From NCBI GenBank assembly GCA_023390415.1, contig JAEWCW010000183.1, forward strand, positions 1 to 10,112: DNA of 10,112 nucleotides. Reading direction: 5' to 3'. The stretch is from Pseudomonadota bacterium (GTDB lineage Bacteria > Pseudomonadota > Alphaproteobacteria > Sphingomonadales > Sphingomonadaceae). Positions 1-6,315 of this stretch are shown in pieces. How positions within the stretch are numbered: position 1 is the stretch's first letter; each line of letters begins with the position of its first letter. The notes below the pieces were generated by a model that saw only the letters and a list, made by a program, of their open reading frames with translations, searched no databases and was not told where the DNA came from. The translations under genes and the position numbers were made by a program.

Positions 1-29
1 GAGCCGCACAGGCCAGGAACAGGTGCTCT

Positions 30-713
30 ATGTCGGTACGAATGGCTTTGGCGCAGCTCTGTGCATGCGCATGCGGCGGTGCAATCATCGGCGGAAGCGC
101 CGTGCACGTTGCCGAAAATCCGCCGTCCCGCCCGGCGATCGTGCAGAAGGCCAAGGCGCGCACCACGACGACGACTCGCCGTGCCACCGTGCACCGGCGG
201 TCGACGGCGCGCCGCGCGGCCGTTCGCCGCACCGTTCGGCGGGTGAGCTGCACGACTCCGCGCGAACGCGTCACCACCCGCACCATCACCGAGGCGGCCC
301 CGCCGCCCTACATGCCGCCTCCCCCGCCGCCCTTTGCAGGGTCGACCGGCGGCGTGCCCGCAGTCGTCGTCGGCGGCTCGGGCGGTGGCGGCTTCGGCTT
401 CGGCGGCGGCTTCTTCTCGGGCGGCTTCTTCGGCGGCTCGTCGAGCGGCAACGTCTTCTTCACCGCGTCGACTTCGACCTCGGCCGGCTCCACCTCGACC
501 TCGACGTCGAGCGGCGTGTCGACCTCGAGCTCGACGAGCAGCTCGTCCTCGACCTCGTCGGCTTCATCCTCGTCGACCTCCTCATCGACGTCGAGCTCGA
601 CCTCGTCGTCGAGCGGCGGTCACAAGGTGCCGGCGCCGCCGATGATGCTGCTGTTCGGCGCGGCCGCGGCCGGCCTCGTCCTCCGCGAGCGGCGGGCGCG
701 CAAGACCGCCTGA
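30..713 (+). CDS. Low-complexity exported protein with PEP-CTERM-like C-terminus
   Basis: This 227-residue protein has clear compositional blocks. A weakly hydrophobic Cys/Gly/Ala N-terminus (about residues 6-28) could be an export signal. It is followed by a Thr/Arg-rich basic stretch (44-87), a proline run (91-101), a Gly/Phe-rich stretch (114-139) and an almost pure Ser/Thr tract (144-195). The tail reads VPAPP (200-204), a hydrophobic segment (205-218) and a basic cluster RERRARK, which is the layout of PEP-CTERM sorting signals recognised by exosortases, but with Ala in place of the Glu of PEP. I infer a secreted, probably surface-anchored and possibly glycosylated protein; no enzymatic motif is visible. 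The ATG at 30 follows an AGG at 21-23; an in-frame ATG at 42 is also possible. The same region is open in another plus frame and antisense, as expected from the biased composition. I do not recognise a specific family for the body of the protein. Confidence 0.72.
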   Translation: MSVRMALAQLCACACGGAIIGGSAVHVAENPPSRPAIVQKAKARTTTTTRRATVHRRSTARRAAVRRTVRRVSCTTPRERVTTRTITEAAPPPYMPPPPPPFAGSTGGVPAVVVGGSGGGGFGFGGGFFSGGFFGGSSSGNVFFTASTSTSAGSTSTSTSSGVSTSSSTSSSSSTSSASSSSTSSSTSSSTSSSSGGHKVPAPPMMLLFGAAAAGLVLRERRARKTA

Positions 714-731
714 TTTGAGGCAAGCGCAACG

Positions 732-766
732 AAAAGGCCCCGCCGGCATCTCCGGCGGGGCCTTTT
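732..766. terminator. Bidirectional rho-independent terminator
   Basis: Two perfectly complementary 15-base arms (732-746 and 752-766) flank the 5-base loop CATCT. The stem starts with AAAA and ends with TTTT, extended by another T, so it gives a U-run in both directions. It lies between the stops of two convergent genes (713 and 776) and should end both transcripts. Confidence 0.93.
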
Positions 767-775
767 TCACGTCGT

Positions 776-1222
776 TTATTCGTGGGCGACGAGGACCTTC
801 TCGATCTCCGGCACCGGCATGTTGGTGAGGTCCTTCGGGATCTCCGCGGCGAGCCGCTTCTCGACCTCCTTGTGATAATGTTTGCGCATCTCGCCCAGCG
901 TCTTGGGCGGCGCGACGACGACCAGCTGGTCATAGCTGTTGCGAAGCGCCAGCCGCTTCAGCATGTCCGCAGCCTCGGCGGCGAAGCGGTCCTTCTCCAG
1001 CTGGTGGAAGTCGGTTTCCTCATAGGCGCTGCGGCCGACCCCGCCGACCGGCGTGTGGCGGCGCCCGGCCTCGTCGGTCTTGAGGTCGACGTTCGCCGGC
1101 ACCTCCTGCTCGCGATAGCGTTCGACGGTCAGCTGCGGGAATTCCGCGTCCCCTTCGTTCCTGAAGAAGAGCATCTTCTCGCCGTCCGCGACCATGACGT
1201 AGCTCTTGTGGGGAAGCCGCAT
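776..1222 (-). CDS. Host attachment family protein
   Basis: This 148-residue soluble protein belongs to the family annotated as required for attachment to host cells (Pfam Host_attach, PF10116, from memory). Family-like segments are the N-terminal VADGEKML (11-18), the central EETDFHQLEKDRFA (68-81), the VVVAPPKTLGEMRKHYHKEV stretch (101-120) and the C-terminal EIPKDLTNMPVPEIEKVL (127-144). The family name comes from plant-associated bacteria. Its biochemical role is not established, and I recall proposed links to bacterial eRF1-like release-factor folds, so the name should not be read as function. There is no signal peptide or membrane segment, so it is probably cytoplasmic. I chose the ATG at 1222 because AGGAG (1229-1233 on the minus strand) sits six bases upstream; the longer start at 1246 adds only MRKEKEKS and lies near the predicted transcription start. 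The gene is divergent from surE, ends at the bidirectional terminator, and may belong to the general stress regulon. Confidence 0.88.
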   Translation of the reverse strand: MRLPHKSYVMVADGEKMLFFRNEGDAEFPQLTVERYREQEVPANVDLKTDEAGRRHTPVGGVGRSAYEETDFHQLEKDRFAAEAADMLKRLALRNSYDQLVVVAPPKTLGEMRKHYHKEVEKRLAAEIPKDLTNMPVPEIEKVLVAHE

Positions 1223-1252
1223 CGATTTCTCCTTTTCTTTTCTCATCTGACC

Positions 1253-1277
1253 AACGCGGCAGCGGCTGCGCGGTTGC
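1253..1277 (-). promoter_or_regulatory. EcfG-like promoter of the host attachment gene
   Basis: Read on the minus strand, GCAAC (1277-1273) is followed by exactly 16 bases and CGTT (1256-1253). The alphaproteobacterial general-stress sigma factor EcfG recognises GGAAC-N16/17-CGTT, so this is one mismatch in the -35 element with correct spacing. Transcription would start near 1246, leaving a leader of about 25 bases that contains the ribosome site. A chance match with one mismatch cannot be excluded. Confidence 0.42.
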
Positions 1278-1331
1278 CGCTTCCCCTACCGTGCTTGCCG
1301 CAAGCGGCGGCGCCCGGCATAGCGGCGGGCG

Positions 1332-2096
1332 ATGCGGATCCTTCTGACCAACGATGACGGGGTGAACGCGCCTGGCCTCGCGCTCCTGGAGCGGGTCGCC
1401 CGCACCTTCTCCGACGACGTCTGGATCGTCGCGCCGACCGAGGAGCAGTCCGGCGCCGGCCATTCGCTCACCCTCACCGTCCCGGTGCGCCTCAGGAAGC
1501 TTGGCGATCGCCGCTTCTGCGTCACCGGCACGCCGACGGACGCGGTGATGATGGGCCTCGCCGAGATCATGAAGGACCTGCGGCCCGACGTTCTCCTGTC
1601 CGGGATCAATCGCGGCGCCAATCTCGGCGAGGACGTCACCTATTCGGGCACCGTCTCCGCCGCGATGGAGGGCGCGCTCGCCGGCATTCCTTCGATCGCG
1701 CTCAGCCAGAGCTATGCCCGCCAGGGCATGGGCGACACGGTGCCCTTCGCAACCGCCGAGGCCTGGGCCGAGCGGGTGCTTCGCCCGCTGCTCGATACGG
1801 CGATGGCGCCGCGCACCTTGGTCAACGTCAACTTTCCCGCGCTTCCCCCGGACGAGGTCAAGGGCGTCCGGGTCGTCCGCCAGGGCCTTCGCGATTACGG
1901 GCGCCTGAAGATCGACCGCCGAGTGGATCCGCGCGGCTTCGGCTATTACTGGTTCGGCCTCGGGCCGATGATCGAGACTCCCGGCCACATGACCGATCTC
2001 GAGGCGATCGCCGACGGCTTCGTCTCGGTCACCCCCCTCCACCTCGATCTCACCCACGAACCGTCGCTCGCCGCGATGGCGGATTTGTTCGGCTGA
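1332..2096 (+). CDS. surE: 5'/3'-nucleotidase SurE
   Basis: SurE is a metal-dependent cytoplasmic phosphatase that removes phosphate from nucleoside monophosphates and contributes to stationary-phase and stress survival. The 254-residue length is that of typical SurE. The N-terminal MRILLTNDDG supplies the metal-binding Asp8-Asp9 pair. Ser40 in APTEEQSGAGHS and the Asn residues of SGINRGANLGEDVTYSGTV (90-108) are the other active-site elements, and GTPTDAV (66-72) is also typical. The start lacks a good Shine-Dalgarno sequence (only GGCGGGC directly before the ATG). The TGA stop overlaps the ATG of the next gene as TGATG, so the potassium channel is probably translationally coupled. The 109-base gap to the divergent host attachment gene must hold the promoter. 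Confidence 0.97.
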   Translation: MRILLTNDDGVNAPGLALLERVARTFSDDVWIVAPTEEQSGAGHSLTLTVPVRLRKLGDRRFCVTGTPTDAVMMGLAEIMKDLRPDVLLSGINRGANLGEDVTYSGTVSAAMEGALAGIPSIALSQSYARQGMGDTVPFATAEAWAERVLRPLLDTAMAPRTLVNVNFPALPPDEVKGVRVVRQGLRDYGRLKIDRRVDPRGFGYYWFGLGPMIETPGHMTDLEAIADGFVSVTPLHLDLTHEPSLAAMADLFG

Positions 2097-3142
2097 TGCG
2101 CCTGAGGCCGCGCGGCCCCGATCACGTCCTCCTCCGCCGAAAGGCGGCGCTTCCGGTCTGGGCACAGCTCGGCTGGCGGGTCGGGCTCGTTCTCGGCCTC
2201 CTCGCCTTCGTCGTCTTCCTGCACTGGATCGAGCGCGACGGGCTTCGCGACAATTTCGACGGCCATGTCAGCTTCGTGGACGTCATCTATTTCACGATGA
2301 TCAGCATCACCACGACCGGCTATGGCGACATCGTCCCGACCGGCGATCACACCCGCCTGTTCGATGCGCTGGTCGTCACCCCCATTCGAATCTTCTTCGT
2401 GCTCATCTTCATCGGCACCGCCTACACCTTCGTGTTGCGGCGAACCTGGGACAAATGGCGTATGGAAAAGCTCCAGCGAACCCTCACCGGCCATGTCGTC
2501 GTCGCCGGCGCCGGGACGACCGGCGGCGAGGCGGTCGACGAGCTCATCGCCCGCGGCATCGCGCCCGCAAGCATCGTCGTCATCGATTGCGAGGAAGAGG
2601 CGCTCGAGCGCCCCGAATCCCTGGGTTGCCTCGTCCTCGTCGCCGACGCGACTCGCGACAAGGTGCTCCAGGAGGTCCGGATCGCAAGCGCGAGCGCGAT
2701 GATCGTCAGCGCCGGCCGCGACGACACATCGGTCCTGATCACCCTCACCGCGCGCCACCTCGCGCCCGACATCCCGATCAGCGTCGTCGTCAAGAACGAG
2801 GATAACGAGCTTCTCGCCCGCCAGGCGGGCGCGACCACGGTGATCAATCCGGTCAGCTTCGCCGGGCTGCTGCTCGCAAGCTCCACCCACGGCCCGCACC
2901 TTTCCGACTATCTCGCCGACCTCGCCTCCAGCTCGGGCCGGGTCCAGCTGGGCGAGCGGCCGGCGCGGCCGGAGGAGCTCGGCAAGCCCCTCTCGGCGAT
3001 CCGGGACGGCCTTGGCGTCCGCATCTACCGGAACGGGGTGCCCCACGGCTTCTGGGAGCCGGAGGCGCAGAGCCTCAGCGATGGCGACGTGATCGTCGAG
3101 ATCGTCCCCACCGCCGCCGTCGAGGCGGAGGGCCTCGCCTAG
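2096..3142 (+). CDS. Two-transmembrane potassium channel with RCK (TrkA-N/TrkA-C) domain
   Basis: This 348-residue protein should be an inner-membrane potassium channel gated by a cytoplasmic RCK domain. Transmembrane helix 1 is at about 24-43, the pore helix at 61-71, the selectivity filter TTTGYGD at 72-78, and transmembrane helix 2 at about 91-113. The TrkA-N Rossmann domain starts near 132 with VVVAGAGTTG (GxGxxG at 138-143) and a ribose-binding acidic residue in VVIDCEE (Asp164). A C-terminal TrkA-C-like segment covers about 265-340 (GKPLSAI...GVRIYRNG...LSDGDVIVEIV). The arrangement is that of MthK/Kch-type channels that bind nucleotides or calcium; which ligand applies here is not visible. 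Its ATG overlaps the surE stop by one base. Its TAG stop shares the palindrome CTAG with the stop of kup on the other strand. Confidence 0.93.
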   Translation: MRLRPRGPDHVLLRRKAALPVWAQLGWRVGLVLGLLAFVVFLHWIERDGLRDNFDGHVSFVDVIYFTMISITTTGYGDIVPTGDHTRLFDALVVTPIRIFFVLIFIGTAYTFVLRRTWDKWRMEKLQRTLTGHVVVAGAGTTGGEAVDELIARGIAPASIVVIDCEEEALERPESLGCLVLVADATRDKVLQEVRIASASAMIVSAGRDDTSVLITLTARHLAPDIPISVVVKNEDNELLARQAGATTVINPVSFAGLLLASSTHGPHLSDYLADLASSSGRVQLGERPARPEELGKPLSAIRDGLGVRIYRNGVPHGFWEPEAQSLSDGDVIVEIVPTAAVEAEGLA

Positions 3143-5094
3143 ATTCTCACCTGGCTTCCGACCTCCACCACGCGGTTGGCGGGGAGGCTGAAGAATTCCA
3201 TCGCGCTTTCGGCGTTGCGCATCATCCAGGCGAACAGGCGTTCGCGCCACACTGCCATGCCGCGCACGTTCGAGCCGAGCAGGGTCTGGCGGCTGAGGAA
3301 GAAGCTGGTGTCCATCATCCTGAACGGCAGCCCGCAGGTCGACACCTGCTCCAGCGCAGCGGGCACGTTCATCTCTTCCATGAAGCCGAAGCGCAGGACG
3401 ATCCGGTAGAAGCCGCCGCCATATTCCTTGACCTCGACCCGCCGCGAGTCGTCGACCGTCGGCACGTCCTGGATGTCCACGGTGAGGAAGATGCAGCGCT
3501 CGTGGATGACCTTGTTGTGCTTCAGATTGTGCAGGAGCGCGTGCGGCACGCCGTCATTTTGCGAGGTCATGAAAACGGCAGTGCCAGGCACCCTGACCGC
3601 GGACTTTGTCGCGGACTTGATGAACAGGGCGACCGGAATCTCGCCTTCGCGGAGCTGCTGCTTGAGCAATTTCCGGCCGGTCGCCCAGGTCGTGAGGAAG
3701 GTGAAGGCGACAAGGCCGACGAGCAGCGGGAACCAGCCGCCGTCCGGCACCTTCAGCAGGTTCGCAGCGAAATAGGCGGTGTCGACGATGAGGAAGAGGC
3801 CGATCAGGGCGCCGGCAAGCCACTTGTTCCAGCGCCACAGCGAGAAGAGCACGACCGCGAGCAGCAACGTGTCGATGAACATCGCGCCGGTAACCGCGAT
3901 TCCATAGGCCGCGGTGAGGTTCGACGAATTCTGGAAGACCAGCACCAGCAGGGTCACCATCACGCAGAGCGCCCAGTTGATCGACGGGATGTAGATCTGG
4001 CTGAACGCTGCGGCGCTGGTGTGCTGGATCCTGAGGCGCGGGATGAAGCCGAGGTGGATCGCCTGCTGGGTGACCGAGAAGGCGCCGGAGATCACGGCCT
4101 GCGATGCGATCACCGTCGCCGCGGTGGCAATGAAGACCAGCGGCAGGCGGAACCAGTCCGGCGCGAGCAGGAAGAAGGTGCTTGCTGCGCCCGGCACGGC
4201 GCCGTCGAGCACCGTCGGATTGGCGAGCAGGAAGGCCCCCTGGCCGAGATAGTTGAGCATGATCGCCGGCAGGACGAAATAGATCCAGGCCGCCTTGATC
4301 GGCCGCCGTCCGAAATGGCCCATGTCGGCGTAGAGCGCCTCGGCGCCGGTGACCGCGAGCACGACCGAGCCCAGCGAGACGAAGGCGAGGAACTGCTCCT
4401 CGACGAAGAACATCACCGCATAAGTGGGCGACAGCGCCTGGAGGATGCTCGGATCGCGCACGATATGGCCGAGGCCGAGCACCGCCAGCGTGATGAAATA
4501 GACCCCGATGATCGGCCCGAACCAGGCGCCCACCGCAGCCGTGCCGTGGCGCTGGATCATGAACAGGCCGACCAGGATGCCGACGGCGATCGGAAGCACG
4601 AAGGGCTGCAGCCCGGCCTGGACGACGACCAGGCCCTCGACCGCCGAGAGCACCGAGACCGCCGGGGTTATCATCGAATCGCCGTAGAAGAGCGCGCAGG
4701 CGAACACCCCGAGGAGGACGATCCCCGAGCCCCATCGGACCCCCTCCGTCTTGCGCGAGATCAGCGCGAGCAAGGCGAGCGAGCCGCCCTCCCCCTTATT
4801 GTCCGCGCGCATCAGGATGAGGACGTATTTCAGCGTCACCACGATCATCATCGACCAGAAGATGAGGCTGAGGACGCCGAGCACATGGAGCCGGTCGACC
4901 GGCAGCGGATGGTGGCCGGCGAAGGTCTCGCGGAAGGCGTAGAGCGGCGAGGTTCCGATGTCGCCGAAGACGATGCCGATCGCACCGATCGAGAGCTTCA
5001 GAAGCCCCGCACTCCGGTCATGCGGGTTCGCGGGCACGCCCACCGATGGCTCGGCGGCTGCGATATCCCCCTGATCTTGCACCCGGTCCGTCAC
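3139..5094 (-). CDS. kup: Kup-family potassium uptake transporter
   Basis: This 651-residue protein is a Kup/HAK/KUP-family potassium importer, thought to work as a K+/H+ symporter in the inner membrane. Diagnostic segments are GAIGIVFGDIGTSPLYAFRE (37-56), DNKGEGGSLALLAL (98-111), YGDSMITPAVSVLSAVEG (137-154) and GAEALYADMGHFG (250-262). About twelve hydrophobic segments fill residues 30-470, and a soluble cytoplasmic domain follows (about 480-651, including VPGTAVFMT and IFLTVDIQDVPTV). The start is a GTG; a GGAG (5106-5109 on the minus strand) lies 11 bases upstream, somewhat far. The length is slightly greater than the E. coli protein because of a hydrophilic N-terminal extension of about 30 residues. 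It converges on the RCK channel gene with a four-base overlap, so uptake and channel genes for the same ion end against each other. Confidence 0.97.
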   Translation of the reverse strand: MTDRVQDQGDIAAAEPSVGVPANPHDRSAGLLKLSIGAIGIVFGDIGTSPLYAFRETFAGHHPLPVDRLHVLGVLSLIFWSMMIVVTLKYVLILMRADNKGEGGSLALLALISRKTEGVRWGSGIVLLGVFACALFYGDSMITPAVSVLSAVEGLVVVQAGLQPFVLPIAVGILVGLFMIQRHGTAAVGAWFGPIIGVYFITLAVLGLGHIVRDPSILQALSPTYAVMFFVEEQFLAFVSLGSVVLAVTGAEALYADMGHFGRRPIKAAWIYFVLPAIMLNYLGQGAFLLANPTVLDGAVPGAASTFFLLAPDWFRLPLVFIATAATVIASQAVISGAFSVTQQAIHLGFIPRLRIQHTSAAAFSQIYIPSINWALCVMVTLLVLVFQNSSNLTAAYGIAVTGAMFIDTLLLAVVLFSLWRWNKWLAGALIGLFLIVDTAYFAANLLKVPDGGWFPLLVGLVAFTFLTTWATGRKLLKQQLREGEIPVALFIKSATKSAVRVPGTAVFMTSQNDGVPHALLHNLKHNKVIHERCIFLTVDIQDVPTVDDSRRVEVKEYGGGFYRIVLRFGFMEEMNVPAALEQVSTCGLPFRMMDTSFFLSRQTLLGSNVRGMAVWRERLFAWMMRNAESAMEFFSLPANRVVEVGSQVRI

Positions 5095-5119
5095 TGAAAC
5101 CGCGTCTCCGCCCCGGCCT

Positions 5120-5148
5120 CGTCTAGGCCGCGCGGCGCCCTAGGCCAA
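5120..5148 (-). promoter_or_regulatory. Possible housekeeping promoter of kup, embedded in a GGCCTAG direct repeat
   Basis: On the minus strand TTGGCC (5148-5143) and TAGACG (5125-5120) are separated by 17 bases, giving a weak -35/-10 pair about 25 bases upstream of the kup GTG. The heptamer GGCCTAG occurs twice in the same orientation (5146-5140 and 5129-5123), overlapping both promoter elements, so it could be an operator. An inverted repeat CGGCCT/AGGCCG (5114-5130) lies across the -10. None of this is a strong match. The rest of the 113-base gap to the glycosidase gene shows no terminator with a U-run. Confidence 0.25.
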
Positions 5149-5207
5149 GTCGGGGTGCGGGTAAAGCGGCACGAGCAGGGCTTTGTTCCGTTCCAGTATC
5201 GTTGCGC

Positions 5208-6257
5208 TCAGCGGCGGACGTCGGGCGCAGGCTGCGTCCCCTCGGTGGGCCCCACCACCCGCGGCCAACCGTCGCGCCATTCCAGCCGGTCGATCAGCAT
5301 CACCCGGCGGGTGTTGACGTCGTCCGTGGGCCGAGTCCGCGGGCGGCGCGAGTCGACGGCGTGGTAGAGGATCCAGTCCGTACCGGCCGAATCACGCACG
5401 ATGCTGTTGTGGCCGGGCCCGATCCAATTGCCCTGCGCCGTCAGGATCGGCTCGGGAAGCACCTCGAAGGGCCCGGTCGCGCTTCGCGAGCGCGCGACCA
5501 TCGCGGCGTAATGGATGTTCGGGCCGCAGCAATTGTCCCCCGAGAAGAAGAGATAATAATAAGGCGACTGCCAGATCACCCAGGCGCCTTCGACGAGCCG
5601 CCGGTAATTGGTCGGGTCGTCGGTTTGATCGACCGCGACGAGATCGAGGGCCTGGCTCCCCGGCGCGAACGAGATCCGGTCCTCGGCGAGCTCCTGCACC
5701 TTGATCGGCCCGAATCCCGAGCCCCAGTAGAGCAGGCGCCGTCCCGTCTCGGGATCGTCGAAGGCCATCGGATCGATGTTGACGAAGCCCGGGCCGCACT
5801 GGAGCGGCCGACCGCTGTCGGTGAACGGCCCTTCCGGCCGCTCGGCGGTGGCGACAGCGAGGCAGAGACCGCGGCTCTCGTCGCTGAGCGCGGCATCGGG
5901 CTTGGCCGAATAATAAAGATAATAGCGCCCGCCATGCTGCACGACGTCGGGCGCCCAGAAGTCCTGCGTGCGCGAGGCCCAGGAGGGCTTGGCCGGAAGC
6001 GCGTCCCCGAGATGCTCCCAGGCGACCAGATCCCTCGAGCGGGCGACCTGGATGTTGATCGTCCGCCCGTCCGCGCCGGTCGTCTGGGTGGCGTAGGAAT
6101 AATAATAGCCGTCCGTCCCGCGCAGCACGGCAGGGTCGGGAAAATCGCGGTCGAGCACCGGGTTGGCGAAGGCGGCGGCGGGCGGTGCCGCTGTCTGCGG
6201 CGCGCTGGCGCAAGCGGCAAGCGACAGCAAGGCGGCGAATGCGGCGATCATCCTCAT
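5208..6257 (-). CDS. Glycoside hydrolase family 43 lipoprotein (arabinanase-like)
   Basis: This 349-residue protein is a five-bladed beta-propeller glycosidase of family GH43, whose members hydrolyse arabinans, xylosides and related plant polysaccharides by inversion. The three catalytic acids can be placed: base Asp41 in FPDPAVLR, pKa-modulating Asp162 in VNIDPMAFDD, and general acid Glu223 in LVEGAWV. Their spacing is close to that of characterised arabinanases (about 38-158-221). WAPDV (101-105) and the late His299 (ILYHA) are also typical. The N-terminus MRMIAAFAALLSLAAC is a lipoprotein signal with lipobox LAAC and lipidated Cys16, so the enzyme is membrane-anchored, probably in the outer membrane facing the periplasm or exterior. 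The ATG at 6257 has AGAGAAG a few bases upstream; the ATG at 6251 is an alternative. Substrate cannot be decided from sequence. It stands alone, without SusC/D-like transporter or other sugar genes nearby, and is divergent from the sensor kinase. Confidence 0.92.
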   Translation of the reverse strand: MRMIAAFAALLSLAACASAPQTAAPPAAAFANPVLDRDFPDPAVLRGTDGYYYSYATQTTGADGRTINIQVARSRDLVAWEHLGDALPAKPSWASRTQDFWAPDVVQHGGRYYLYYSAKPDAALSDESRGLCLAVATAERPEGPFTDSGRPLQCGPGFVNIDPMAFDDPETGRRLLYWGSGFGPIKVQELAEDRISFAPGSQALDLVAVDQTDDPTNYRRLVEGAWVIWQSPYYYLFFSGDNCCGPNIHYAAMVARSRSATGPFEVLPEPILTAQGNWIGPGHNSIVRDSAGTDWILYHAVDSRRPRTRPTDDVNTRRVMLIDRLEWRDGWPRVVGPTEGTQPAPDVRR

Positions 6258-6315
6258 TTCGCTTCTCTCGCACGGCGCGGCTCGGATAGAGAAGCTTGAA
6301 TTCCTGGGGGAGTGG
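6258..6315. promoter_or_regulatory. Compact divergent promoter region with 8-bp inverted repeat
   Basis: Only 58 bases separate the start codons of the glycosidase and the histidine kinase. GCTTCTCT (6261-6268) and its exact complement AGAGAAGC (6288-6295) form an inverted repeat with a 19-base spacer. The left arm also serves as the Shine-Dalgarno-like sequence of the glycosidase gene, so the symmetry may be partly accidental. The kinase has a separate GGGGGAG (6306-6312) just before its ATG. No clear -35/-10 pair is seen; promoters may extend into either coding region. Confidence 0.35.

Noticed and set aside
23..718. Alternative plus-strand frame from a GTG at 23 over the same region as the PEP-CTERM-like gene
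   Set aside because: It gives an Arg/His-rich then Asp/Leu/Val-repetitive string. The frame from ATG 30 has an export-like N-terminus and a sorting-type tail.
1293..1305. Palindrome GCTTGC-C-GCAAGC in the host attachment/surE divergent gap as an operator
   Set aside because: It is short, in a region very rich in GCC/GGC combinations, and not repeated elsewhere in the gap; not strong enough to call.
1946..3250. Open frame of 434 codons on the minus strand opposite surE and the potassium channel
   Set aside because: It is antisense to two genes with intact catalytic and pore motifs, and its composition is the usual Asp/Glu/Arg/Gly shadow type.
3502..5097. Open frame of 531 codons on the plus strand opposite kup
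   Set aside because: The product is an Arg/Asp/Glu/His-rich string with no domain, and it is antisense to a textbook Kup protein. Long antisense frames are expected where third positions are mostly G or C.
5202..6299. Open frame of 365 codons on the plus strand opposite the GH43 gene
   Set aside because: The GH43 reading has three catalytic acids in family spacing and a lipoprotein signal. The plus-strand product has no domain.
6292..6303. Adjacent HindIII and EcoRI recognition sequences, resembling a cloning polylinker
   Set aside because: There is no vector sequence around them, and both sides continue into intact native genes, so this is coincidence.
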